Source of the DNA: Holophagaceae bacterium | GTDB taxonomy: Bacteria > Acidobacteriota > Holophagae > Holophagales > Holophagaceae | Assembly (NCBI GenBank): GCA_003158505.1 | Contig: PMJK01000103.1 | Span: 8,773 to 31,029, forward strand | Direction of reading: 5' to 3' | DNA: 22,257 nt | Part shown: in pieces, positions 6,968 through 14,291 of the stretch | How the letters are laid out: every line of letters starts with the position of its first letter | Position numbering within the stretch: position 1 is the first letter of the stretch | Made by a program: the position numbers and the translations under genes | Notes under the pieces: model-generated | Seen by the model: only the letters and a program-made list of their open reading frames with translations | Databases searched by the model: none | Told to the model about the DNA's origin: nothing

Positions 6968-7849
6968 ATGAGCGCAACCGGCACCTGCGAATTCCAGCCC
7001 AAGGACTACAAGAGCGACCTCAAGCCCATCTGGTGTCCCGGATGTGGCGATTTCTCGGTGGTCCAGGGCATCTACCGCGCCCTGGCCGCTGTCGGCCGCC
7101 CGCCCCATGAAATCGCCTTCGTCTCGGGCATCGGCTGTTCCAGCCGCATCCCCGGCTACACCACCGCCTATGGCTTCAACAGCGTCCACGGCCGGGCCCT
7201 GCCCATCGCCCAAGGCATCAAGCTGGCCAATCCGGACCTGCTGGTGCTGGCGGCGGGTGGCGACGGCGACGGCTTCTCCATCGGCGGCGGGCACATCGCC
7301 CACTTGATCCGCCGCAACATGGACATCACCTACATCGTGATGGACAACCAGATCTACGGCCTTACCAAGGGCCAGCTCTCACCCACATCCCAGAAGGGCC
7401 GCATCACCTGCACGTCGCGCTACGGCAGCATGGAAGAGCCCGTCAATCCCCTGCTCTACGTGCTTGCCTACGGCGCAGGCTTCGTGGCCCAGGCCTCGCC
7501 GACGGATCTGGCGGGCATGGCGGCCACCATCGAGGAGGCCATCCGCTATCCCGGCTTCGCTTTCGTGAACGTCCAGTCCCCCTGCGTCACCTACGGCGAG
7601 GAGGCCCAGCAAATCAAGGGCCTCAAGGCCATCAGCGAATCCCTGACGGCTATGGGCCACAACCCGGCGGACCGCCTCGCCGCCATGGATCTCGCCCAGC
7701 AGTACGGGGAAAAGATGCATCTTGGCGTGTTCTACCGCAACCCAGAGCCGCCGCCGACCTACGGCGATCTGGTCAAGGAGCGGCAGACCATGCTGTCCAA
7801 GGATGCCCTGCCCAAGGAGCGCATCCTGGACCTCTTCATCAAAAAATAA
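6968..7849 (+). CDS. korB: 2-oxoglutarate (2-oxoacid):ferredoxin oxidoreductase, beta subunit
   Basis: A 293-residue TPP-binding subunit. Candidate [4Fe-4S] ligands are C23 and C26 (WCPGCG), C57 (GIGCSSR) and C206 (SPCVTYGE). The TPP/Mg site is GDGDG at 98-102 with DNQIYGLTKGQ at 126-136. Length and motifs fit the KorB/PorB-type beta subunit of the two-gene enzymes. No separate ferredoxin-like delta subunit gene is present, so electrons must go from the beta-subunit cluster to a free ferredoxin. The start at ATG 6968 has GAGG six bases upstream. It is co-transcribed with korA (8-base gap) and the downstream diiron protein (11-base gap). Confidence 0.92.
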   Translation: MSATGTCEFQPKDYKSDLKPIWCPGCGDFSVVQGIYRALAAVGRPPHEIAFVSGIGCSSRIPGYTTAYGFNSVHGRALPIAQGIKLANPDLLVLAAGGDGDGFSIGGGHIAHLIRRNMDITYIVMDNQIYGLTKGQLSPTSQKGRITCTSRYGSMEEPVNPLLYVLAYGAGFVAQASPTDLAGMAATIEEAIRYPGFAFVNVQSPCVTYGEEAQQIKGLKAISESLTAMGHNPADRLAAMDLAQQYGEKMHLGVFYRNPEPPPTYGDLVKERQTMLSKDALPKERILDLFIKK

Positions 7850-7860
7850 GGGAGGTCCCC

Positions 7861-8385
7861 ATGGCCATCCAAGGCATCGATTTCGCCAACCTGTCCCTGA
7901 AGGATGCCCTCGACCTGGCCATCCTGGTCGAGGATGAGGCCCAGGAGCGCTACGAGGAATTCGCAACGCAGATGGATCAGCACCGGACGCCAGATGCTGC
8001 GAAATTCTTCCGGTACATGGTCGAGAATGAGGCCAAACACGGCCGGGAACTCCTGGCCCGCCGCATCCAGCGATTCGGCGATGCGCCCCGGTCCGTTACC
8101 CGGGCCATGATCTTCGATATCGAGGCGCCGGACTATGATGCCGCCCGCGCCTTCATGAGTCCGCGCAAGGCCATGAAGGCCGCGCTGGCTTCCGAAGTGA
8201 AGGCTTACGACTTCTTCGTGGCGGCTCTGCCCGCGTTGAAGGATACCGAGGTCCGAGCTCTGTTTGAGGAGCTTCGCGACGAGGAACTCGAACACCAGAA
8301 ATTAGTAAACGTCGAACTGGCCAAGCTTCCCCCTGACAGCGGCCTGTCGGACGAAGACTTCGTGGACGAGCCGGCGGCGCAGTAG
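7861..8385 (+). CDS. Ferritin-like / rubrerythrin-type diiron protein
   Basis: A 174-residue cytosolic four-helix protein. Helix 1 has E24-D-E26 and Y31, helix 2 has E57-x-x-H60, helix 3 has E112 with Y116, and helix 4 has E142-x-x-H145. This pair of ExxH motifs is the carboxylate-bridged diiron pattern of rubrerythrins. There is no C-terminal rubredoxin CxxC pair, so it is the erythrin domain alone. Members of this fold act as peroxidases or oxygen or iron handlers; the exact reaction here cannot be read. GGGAGG five bases before the ATG and the short gap to korB place it in the kor operon, consistent with protecting an oxygen-sensitive enzyme or its iron-sulphur clusters (inference). The C-terminus is acidic. 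Confidence 0.8.
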   Translation: MAIQGIDFANLSLKDALDLAILVEDEAQERYEEFATQMDQHRTPDAAKFFRYMVENEAKHGRELLARRIQRFGDAPRSVTRAMIFDIEAPDYDAARAFMSPRKAMKAALASEVKAYDFFVAALPALKDTEVRALFEELRDEELEHQKLVNVELAKLPPDSGLSDEDFVDEPAAQ

Positions 8386-8421
8386 GTCCTGTATCGGTCC
8401 AACATCGGATCGGACAATAAT

Positions 8422-8471
8422 CCACCACCAAGACACCCAATGTCTTAGTGGTGGAAGGTCCGCCTTTTTTG
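8422..8471. terminator. Bidirectional terminator hairpin between the kor and emr operons
   Basis: CCACCAC-C-AAGACA, loop CCCAA, TGTCTT-A-GTGGTGG make a 13-pair stem with one mismatch (8422-8454). Ten bases later comes a run of six T (8466-8471), and GGTCC/GGACC can pair around it. It lies between the converging stops at 8385 and 8492. The hairpin is strong; the T-run is further away than in a classical intrinsic terminator. Confidence 0.75.
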
Positions 8472-8491
8472 GACCTGGGCGCCCGCCCGCA

Positions 8492-10057
8492 TCAGTCCAT
8501 CGCCACCGGTTCCGTGGCCCGGCTCCGCCGCATGAGGAAGAGCAGGGGGAAGAGCGCGAAGCAGAGCATGCCCATGAACCAGAAGGTGTCTGCGAAGGCC
8601 ATCATGCTCGACTGCCTGATCACCGTGCCATAGGCGACGCCCTGGGCCACGTGGGCGGCGTCCGTGGGCGAGAGGCCTCCGCGCAGCACACCCAACTGGG
8701 TGGCCCGGTCCAGGAAACCCTGGTAGGCGGGATCGCCCGGTGACAGATGGCCGATGAGGTTGGCCTGGTGGAACTGGGACCGGCGGGAGAGCAGAGTGGT
8801 GGCGAGGGCGATGCCCGTGCTGCCGCCGATGTTGCGCACCAGGTTCATGAGGCCCGCCGCATAGGCCGTCTTCTCGTGCGGGATGTGCTGGAAGGCAGAG
8901 ACGTTGATGGGGATGAAGAGGAAGGCGAAGCCGAGGCTCTGCACCACGCGGGAGACCATGGCTGTGTGGAAGTCCACCTGCAGGTTGAAGCCGGACATCT
9001 GGATGAGGCCCAGGCCGCAGGTGAAAAACCCGATGCCGATGAGCCAGCGGGTGTCCACCTTCTTCAGCATCATTGCCACGAGGGGCATCATCACCATCAC
9101 GGCCAGGCCGCCGGGGCTCAGCACCCAGCCGCTGAGCAGGGCCGTGTAGCCCAGCATGGTCTGGAGGAAGATGGGCAGGAGCGCCAGACTGCCGTACAGC
9201 ACGAAGCCGAGTATGAAGAGCATGAGAATGGACACCGCGAAGGTGCGGTCCTTCAGCAGGCGGAGGTCCACGATGGGACGATCCTTCCGCAGCTCGTGGA
9301 AGACGGCGTAGACCAGGGCCACCACGGCGGTGATGGCGAAGAAGATGATTAAGTTCGAATCGAACCAGTCCTTGCGCTGGCCCTCGTCCAGCACGATCTC
9401 CAGGGAGGCCAGCCCCAGGGTGATGACGCCGATGCCCAGGTAGTCGAAGCGAGCGCCCTCCTTGAGGGAGATGCGGTGGAAGTTGGGTGGATCCTGCACC
9501 AGGGCACTGGTGAGCGCGATGGATAGGAAGCCCACGGGGATGTTGATGAGGAAGATCCAGTGCCAGCTGAAATTGTCGGTGATCCATCCTCCCAGCACGG
9601 GGCCGATGATGGGCGCCAGCACCACGCCCATGCCGTAGACCGCCATGGCCGCGCCGCGCTTCTCATGGGGGAAGGTCTCCACCAGGATGGCCTGGGAAAT
9701 GGGTTGGAGGCCGCCGCCGCCGAGACCCTGGAGCACCCGGAAGAAGATGAGCCAGCCTAGGGAAGGCGCGATGCCGCAGAGCAGCGAAGCCAAGGTGAAG
9801 ATGCACACGCAGGTGAGGTAGAAGCGCTTGCGGCCCATGAGGCTGGCGAAATAGCCGCCCAGGGGCAGCACCACGGCATTGGCCACCAGGTACGAGGTCA
9901 GTACCCAGGTGGTCTCTTCCACAGTGGCGGAGAGGTTCCCCGCGATGTGAGGCAGGGCCACGTTGGCCACACTGGTATCGAGGACCTCCATGAAGGTCGC
10001 GATCATCACCGTGAGCGCGATGATCCAGGGGCTGATGTGCCGATGGGATGAAGTCAC
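8492..10057 (-). CDS. emrB: Multidrug efflux MFS transporter, DHA2 (14-helix) family, EmrB-like
   Basis: A 521-residue inner-membrane proton-driven drug exporter. LDTSVANVALP (26-36) at helix 1, the GRKR loop (75-78) after helix 2, and the antiporter motif around GMGVVLAPIIGPVLGGW (142-158) are typical of DHA2 exporters, and the length fits 14 membrane segments. It is the last gene of marR-tolC-emrA-emrB, 16 bases after emrA, and would pump substrates through EmrA and TolC across both membranes. The start is GTG at 10057; its ribosome-binding site is weak (GGGATCC), so translation may be coupled to emrA. The substrate is unknown; hydrophobic antibiotics, uncouplers or fatty acids are known substrates in the family. 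Confidence 0.92.
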   Translation of the reverse strand: MTSSHRHISPWIIALTVMIATFMEVLDTSVANVALPHIAGNLSATVEETTWVLTSYLVANAVVLPLGGYFASLMGRKRFYLTCVCIFTLASLLCGIAPSLGWLIFFRVLQGLGGGGLQPISQAILVETFPHEKRGAAMAVYGMGVVLAPIIGPVLGGWITDNFSWHWIFLINIPVGFLSIALTSALVQDPPNFHRISLKEGARFDYLGIGVITLGLASLEIVLDEGQRKDWFDSNLIIFFAITAVVALVYAVFHELRKDRPIVDLRLLKDRTFAVSILMLFILGFVLYGSLALLPIFLQTMLGYTALLSGWVLSPGGLAVMVMMPLVAMMLKKVDTRWLIGIGFFTCGLGLIQMSGFNLQVDFHTAMVSRVVQSLGFAFLFIPINVSAFQHIPHEKTAYAAGLMNLVRNIGGSTGIALATTLLSRRSQFHQANLIGHLSPGDPAYQGFLDRATQLGVLRGGLSPTDAAHVAQGVAYGTVIRQSSMMAFADTFWFMGMLCFALFPLLFLMRRSRATEPVAMD

Positions 10058-10073
10058 TGGGCGGATCCCGGTT

Positions 10074-11189
10074 TCATTGAAGGAGAACCGTGGCTTCGAC
10101 GTTCATGCCGGGCCGCAGGATGACTTTCCTGGCCTCCTCCTCGTCGATGCGGATCTTCACGGGGATGCGCTGGACGACCTTCACGAAGTTGCCCACGGCA
10201 TTCTCAGGGGGCAGCAGGCTCATGCGGGACCCAGTGGAACCGGCGATGGAATCCACATGGCCCTTCAGCACGATGCCGTTCATGTCCACCTTAATCTCCA
10301 CCTCTTGGCCAGGCTTCATGCGGGCGAGCTGGGTCTCCTTGAAGTTGGCGGTGACCCAGCTCTGATGCAGGGGGATCAGGGTGAGCAGCCCCTGGCCGGG
10401 CTGAATGGTCTGGCCCGCCTCGACGAACTTGCGCGTCACCACGCCGTCCACGGGCGCGAGGATCCTGGTGTAGCCCAGTTGAAGGTCAAAGCCTTCCTGG
10501 GTGGCGCGGGCCTGGTCCACCTGAGCCTGGGCCGAGGCCAGCCGGGCCTCGGCGACGCCCACGGCTACCTTGCGCATGTCCGCTTCCTGTTGCAAGGAAC
10601 CCAGCTTCTGCTGGGCCTCGCGCCATTCACCTTCAGCGACCTCAGCCTGGGTCTTGAAGCCATCGAACTGCTGGGCCGAGATCTCCTCCCGTGCCGCCAG
10701 GGGCTTCATGCGCTGGACGTCCGTCATCGCCTTGTCCAGGCTGGCCTTCTTGGAATCGAGTCTGGCTTTGGCGGTGTCCAGATCCGAGCTGCGGGCCTGC
10801 TGGTAGGCCACCTGGGCCCGTTCCAGATCGGCCTTAGCGCCCTCGACCTGGGCACGGGCCTGGGCCAGGGCGCCCTTCGCCTGATCGAGCCGAGCCTGGA
10901 TGTCGCGGGGGTCCACGACGACGAGGGGATCGCCAGCCTTCACGGCCTGGTTGTCCTCCACCACCACCTTGTCGACGGTGCCGTAGACCCGGCAGGAGAC
11001 GGGCACGAGATGGCCGTCCACCTGGGCGTCGTCGGTGCTCACGCGGTTGCGAGTGTAGAACCACATCCCGGCGGCGATGATCAGCACGATGGGTGTGCCG
11101 ATCTTCAGGGCGAGCATGGCCCGCGATCCGTTGGCCTCGGGGGCCCCGGAGGTAGAGGTGACCGGCGGGTTGGAAGCTTCTTCAGTCAT
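10074..11189 (-). CDS. emrA: Membrane-fusion (HlyD/EmrA-type) periplasmic adaptor
   Basis: A 371-residue adaptor with one N-terminal membrane helix (about 27-44), then a barrel-sandwich/lipoyl half (VYGTVDKVVVEDNQAVKAGD), a long Ala/Gln-rich coiled-coil hairpin, and the returning half (TRILAPVDGVVTRKFVEAGQ) with a C-terminal beta domain. This is the HlyD/EmrA layout linking an inner-membrane pump to an outer-membrane channel. I chose ATG 11189 because GGAG stands six bases upstream. The ATG at 11201 overlaps the tolC stop as TGATG but has no ribosome site and would add only METP. Confidence 0.9.
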   Translation of the reverse strand: MTEEASNPPVTSTSGAPEANGSRAMLALKIGTPIVLIIAAGMWFYTRNRVSTDDAQVDGHLVPVSCRVYGTVDKVVVEDNQAVKAGDPLVVVDPRDIQARLDQAKGALAQARAQVEGAKADLERAQVAYQQARSSDLDTAKARLDSKKASLDKAMTDVQRMKPLAAREEISAQQFDGFKTQAEVAEGEWREAQQKLGSLQQEADMRKVAVGVAEARLASAQAQVDQARATQEGFDLQLGYTRILAPVDGVVTRKFVEAGQTIQPGQGLLTLIPLHQSWVTANFKETQLARMKPGQEVEIKVDMNGIVLKGHVDSIAGSTGSRMSLLPPENAVGNFVKVVQRIPVKIRIDEEEARKVILRPGMNVEATVLLQ

Positions 11190-11200
11190 CGGGGTCTCCA

Positions 11201-12583
11201 TCAGCGGGCAAAGAAGGACTCAAGCTGCCCCGTGGCCCGGGCCAGGTCCGCGCGGGACTGGTTCAGGCGGTAGAGGGCGCTAATCTGGTTGTCATTGGCC
11301 CGGGCCAGTTCGTCCTGGGCATTGATCAGTTCGATGTTGTTGCTCACGCCCGCCTCGAACCGGTGCTGAGACTGCGTGAGGGCTTCCGTCGAGAGCGCCA
11401 CGGCGAGATTCGACACCTCCACCTCGTGGGCGGCGGCTTCCAGTTCCGCCTGGGCCACCTGGATCTCATAGCCGACCTGGGCGCGGACATCCCGCCGGGC
11501 CTCCTGGACCCGGCTCTGCTCGGAGTTGGCGCGGGACACCTGCGAGGAGACGAGCCCGCCCGTGAAGAGCGGCACGCGGAGGCCCAGGGAAATCTGGTAG
11601 GTGTTCGACCCGGGCATGGACTGGAGCGCGGTGGAACCGTAGGTGCCCGTGGCGACGAGGGTGGGTAGGCGCAGGCCCTGGGCGGCCTCCCGCAGATTCT
11701 CAGCGGCCTTCTCCCGGGCGTCCAGTTCCGCGAGTTCGGGGCGCTGGGCGAGCCCGGCCTGGTAGGCATCCTGGAAAGTGCCGACCGGGAGCGCGGGGGC
11801 GGCGAGGGAATCCAGCAGCTCGATGCCTGTTCCGGGCTGCAGGTCCAGCAGGCGGCCGAGGCCCGCGAGGGCCGTGATCCGCTGGGTCTGGGCCTGGATG
11901 AGACGCTGACGCTCGGTTTGGAGCTGGAGCTGAGAGCGCAAGGTGTCGAGCTTGGTGCCCACACCCTGCTTCTGCTGGTTCTCCGCCAGCTTCGCCAGGG
12001 CCTCGGCCAGTTCCACCCGCGATTCGCCGGCCTTGACCGAAGCGATGGCCCGGAGGGCGCGGAAGTACTGCCCCACCACCAGGGCGGTGATCTCCTCCCG
12101 CATCGACCGGCCCTGGGCGCGGGCCGAATCCTCTGCATGTTGGGAGGCCCGCCACTTCTTCCAGAGGCTCAAGTCGAACAGCGACACCTGGGCCTCGAGA
12201 CCCATCGTGCTCCAGTTGTAGGGGCCGACGACGGCAGGGAAGCCCGCCACCGGCATGCCGAACTGGGCATCCAGGTTGTATTTGTTGCGCTGGCCAAAGG
12301 CCTGGGCCGCCACGGTGGGCATGAGTGCAGCGGCCGCGGCCCGGCGATCATCCCCGCTCTCGGCGATGGTCAGCAGGGACTGATGCACCCGGGGATTCTC
12401 ACCCAGGGCCGTCCGGATCGCCTGCGCGAGCGTGAGCTGGATGGTTCCCGATGGGCTGCTTGTGGGCGCGGCAGAGGGCGCCTGGCTCCAGGCCACCGTC
12501 GATGCCAGCAGGGCGAGGCAGATCCCGGGGACCCAGCCGGGAACGCGGGTAGCGCCTGGTGCCCGGGGGGTGAAGCGGAACAT
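11201..12583 (-). CDS. tolC: Outer-membrane efflux protein, TolC family
   Basis: A 460-residue precursor with a Sec signal peptide: basic start, hydrophobic core ICLALLASTVAWS, probable cleavage soon after. The mature part has the duplicated outer-membrane efflux domain with long helical stretches rich in Ala, Gln, Glu and Arg, and LTLAQAIRTALGENP near the beginning, the usual first helix of TolC-family proteins. It would form the trimeric outer-membrane channel for EmrAB. ATG 12583 has GGAGG five bases upstream. An ATG at 12625 would add 14 residues before the signal and is unlikely. It lies 38 bases after marR and ends in a TGATG junction with emrA. Confidence 0.9.
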   Translation of the reverse strand: MFRFTPRAPGATRVPGWVPGICLALLASTVAWSQAPSAAPTSSPSGTIQLTLAQAIRTALGENPRVHQSLLTIAESGDDRRAAAAALMPTVAAQAFGQRNKYNLDAQFGMPVAGFPAVVGPYNWSTMGLEAQVSLFDLSLWKKWRASQHAEDSARAQGRSMREEITALVVGQYFRALRAIASVKAGESRVELAEALAKLAENQQKQGVGTKLDTLRSQLQLQTERQRLIQAQTQRITALAGLGRLLDLQPGTGIELLDSLAAPALPVGTFQDAYQAGLAQRPELAELDAREKAAENLREAAQGLRLPTLVATGTYGSTALQSMPGSNTYQISLGLRVPLFTGGLVSSQVSRANSEQSRVQEARRDVRAQVGYEIQVAQAELEAAAHEVEVSNLAVALSTEALTQSQHRFEAGVSNNIELINAQDELARANDNQISALYRLNQSRADLARATGQLESFFAR

Positions 12584-12621
12584 GAAATCCTCCATCCGTC
12601 TTGAAGCAGCCTTGGATCGAA

Positions 12622-13149
12622 TCATACGGCAGCGCCAGGTCGCGACGTTCGTTGGACGGTGCTAGCGGGATCCTGGGTGAGCTGTTCGCTGTTGGCTCGC
12701 ATGCGGTTCAGAAAGCCCTTGAACTGTTCTAACTCATCCCGCGTGAAACCCCTGAGGTGCGCATTCAGCACCTTGATGGCCACGGGCGGCATGAGGGGAT
12801 AGAGGTCCCGGCCCGCCTCGGTGAGTTCCAGGCACATGACCCGGCGGTCCTTGTCGCTCCTGGCGCGGTGGATCAGCCCTTTCTCCTCCAGGCGATCCAG
12901 CATGCGCGTCATCGAACCGGTATCGTAGCGGCTGAAGCGGCAGAGTTCGGCGGCCGTGGAACCACAGCCGTTGGCGATGCGCATGAGGATCACCCACTGA
13001 GCCCCGGTGATGCCCATGCCGGTCATTTCATCGTCAAAAGCGGACAGCAGCCGCCCTGAGACATCGGCGATGAGGCGTCCGATGCTCTCCTCCGGGTTGT
13101 AGTTTTCGGAGGTGTATAACGGCTCGGTCCCCCTTGGGTCGGTGTTCAT
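12622..13149 (-). CDS. MarR-family transcriptional repressor of the efflux operon
   Basis: A 175-residue winged-helix regulator. Helices around residues 45-80 lead into TAAELCRFSRYDTGSMTRMLDRLEEKGLIHR, described here by its two halves: the recognition helix around SRYDTGSMTRML and the wing R-A-R-S-D-K-D-R-R, which is the MarR DxRxxR/K hallmark. MarR proteins are dimers that bind palindromes in their own promoters and let go on binding a small molecule. It is the first gene of the operon with tolC-emrA-emrB, so autorepression of pump and regulator together is likely. ATG 13149 has GGGAGG eight bases upstream. C60-G-C62 is near the dimer/DNA-binding region; redox sensing is possible but not shown. 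Confidence 0.9.
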   Translation of the reverse strand: MNTDPRGTEPLYTSENYNPEESIGRLIADVSGRLLSAFDDEMTGMGITGAQWVILMRIANGCGSTAAELCRFSRYDTGSMTRMLDRLEEKGLIHRARSDKDRRVMCLELTEAGRDLYPLMPPVAIKVLNAHLRGFTRDELEQFKGFLNRMRANSEQLTQDPASTVQRTSRPGAAV

Positions 13150-13182
13150 GACGCGAACCTCCCATTTAATGCCTAAGCAATC

Positions 13183-13234
13183 ACTGTCAAGGCAGTAATG
13201 TATTAGAACCAACTTCGCTTGTCAATTTGATTGA
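13183..13234 (-). promoter_or_regulatory. Promoter and candidate operators of the marR-tolC-emrAB operon
   Basis: On the minus strand TTGACA (plus 13220-13225), a 17-base spacer and TACATT (13197-13202) form a good promoter. A second TTGACA lies at 13185-13190, with the weaker TTAAAT near 13164-13169. Two inverted repeats overlap them. TCAAT-TTG-ATTGA (13222-13234) covers the first -35 box, and ACTG-N6-CAGT (13183-13196) covers the second. A longer TGCCT/AGGCA pair (13170-13194) has half-sites two helical turns apart. These positions suit repression by the MarR protein; which repeat is used is inference. Confidence 0.5.
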
Positions 13235-13262
13235 AGTGAAGACCAAAGGTTTGCGGGACGAT

Positions 13263-13320
13263 TGGTCATATATTTAATATTTTTAAAATTTTCAAAATGT
13301 CATATACTTAAGGGAGGAGA
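13263..13320 (+). promoter_or_regulatory. AT-rich promoter region of the sdpR-like operon
   Basis: An almost pure A/T stretch, exceptional in this GC-rich window, ends in TATACT at 13303-13308 (a good -10) and the strong ribosome site AGGGAGGAG just before ATG 13327. The -35 position is only T-rich. The 8-base direct repeat GTCATATA occurs at 13265-13272 and 13299-13306, the second overlapping the -10, a possible binding site for the ArsR-type repressor encoded next. Confidence 0.5.
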
Positions 13321-13326
13321 ATCCGC

Positions 13327-13653
13327 ATGGAATCCCGTTCCCTGGTGTTCAAGGCGCTCGGCGACCCCACTCGCCGCGCCATCTTGGACCGCCTGCGGGA
13401 GGGCGACTTGAGCGCGGGTGAGATCTCCCACGGATTCGAGATCGGGAAGGCCAGCATCTCCCATCACCTGAACCTCCTGAAGACGGCGGGTCTGGTGAAG
13501 TGCCGCCGACAGGGGCAGCAGCAGATCTACACGCTTCACACCACGGTGTTTCAGGAGGCTCTTCAATGGCTGATGGTTTTCTTCAAGGAACAAGCGATCA
13601 CTCCCAGCCCGAAGGGCGCCGTGAAATCCGGAAGGAATGGCCTGCGTGGCTGA
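13327..13653 (+). CDS. ArsR-family autorepressor, SdpR-like
   Basis: A 108-residue winged-helix regulator. VFKALGDPTRRAILDRL, the recognition helix KASISHHLNLLKTAGLV, and the wing GQQQIYTL followed by TTVFQEALQWLM closely follow the Bacillus SdpR pattern, where the protein represses its own operon until SdpI sequesters it at the membrane. No metal-binding CxC of the ArsR/SmtB sensor type is present. The fold is complete by about residue 87; the last 20 residues (PSPKGAVKSGRNGLRG) lie in the overlap with the next gene and look non-conserved. The pairing with an SdpI-like gene supports the assignment; no sdpC-like toxin gene is in view. Confidence 0.82.
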   Translation: MESRSLVFKALGDPTRRAILDRLREGDLSAGEISHGFEIGKASISHHLNLLKTAGLVKCRRQGQQQIYTLHTTVFQEALQWLMVFFKEQAITPSPKGAVKSGRNGLRG

Positions 13654-14291
13654 TGCTCGCCGGGCTCTGGGGCTTCAGCCTCTGGGCCATGGGACGATTG
13701 CCGAGTCGCGTGCCCATGCACTGGAACTTCGTCGGCAATGTGGATGGATGGGGTACGCCGCTCATGGCCTCCCTGCTCCTTCCCGCCATCGCGACTGGGG
13801 CCTATCTGCTGATTCTCGCCTATGACTGGGGTGGCTTGGATTTCAAGGCCGCCCGCGCCATGTCTCACTCAACGACGCGGCAGATTCGAATTCTGGTGCT
13901 GCTGCTGTTGGCTGGCATGCACGGTTACATCCTGTGGACTTCCATGCACAGCGGTGTTGCGTCCTCCAGCCGAATGACCCTCATCCTCTCTCTCTTTTTT
14001 GTTTTCCTTGGCAACCTCATGCCCCGATTGGAACCCAATGCCTGGGCAGGGATCCGCATTCCCCCCACGTTGGAAAATCGCGAAGTATGGAAGCGCACCC
14101 ACCGGATGTGCGGGAAGTGGCTCGTGGTGGCAGGGCTGGTGGGAATTCCCACCAGCTTTTTACCGGAGCGAATTGCGAATGGTCTGCTTCTTCTCCTGGT
14201 AGGCATCCCGTTACTGGTGGCCGTCGTTTACGCCTACTGGATCCGGCATCGGATGGACCATTCCAGCACGCCACATTCGGAGATTCCATGA
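13566..14291 (+). CDS. SdpI-family integral membrane protein with DUF1648 domain
   Basis: A 241-residue membrane protein with about six predicted helices (roughly 27-43, 65-86, 107-127, 136-153, 183-199, 205-226). The DUF1648 motif LPSRVPMHWNFVGNVDGW (45-62) is followed later by the SdpI signature GNLMPRLEPNAWAGIR and TLENREVWKRTHR (149-180). In Bacillus, SdpI gives immunity to the SdpC toxin and captures SdpR. Start 13566 has AGGAGG seven bases upstream and gives a full first helix, but it overlaps the repressor gene by 88 bases in another frame. ATG 13653, which forms TGATG with the repressor stop, would shorten helix 1 to about 13 residues and lacks a ribosome site. The role here (immunity, signal relay or other) is inference. 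Confidence 0.8.
   Translation: MADGFLQGTSDHSQPEGRREIRKEWPAWLMLAGLWGFSLWAMGRLPSRVPMHWNFVGNVDGWGTPLMASLLLPAIATGAYLLILAYDWGGLDFKAARAMSHSTTRQIRILVLLLLAGMHGYILWTSMHSGVASSSRMTLILSLFFVFLGNLMPRLEPNAWAGIRIPPTLENREVWKRTHRMCGKWLVVAGLVGIPTSFLPERIANGLLLLLVGIPLLVAVVYAYWIRHRMDHSSTPHSEIP

Noticed and set aside
5202..6977. 591-codon minus-strand open frame opposite korA
   Set aside because: korA has clear gamma and alpha domain motifs; the reverse frame is His/Gly/Asp-rich noise.
9963..11273. 436-codon plus-strand open frame opposite emrA
   Set aside because: emrA shows the full adaptor layout; the plus-strand frame has no recognisable motif or ribosome site.
13934..14287. N-terminal extension of the alpha/beta hydrolase through the SdpI-like gene
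   Set aside because: The SdpI-like frame is well supported, and ATG 14288 begins a signal peptide with GGAG five bases upstream.
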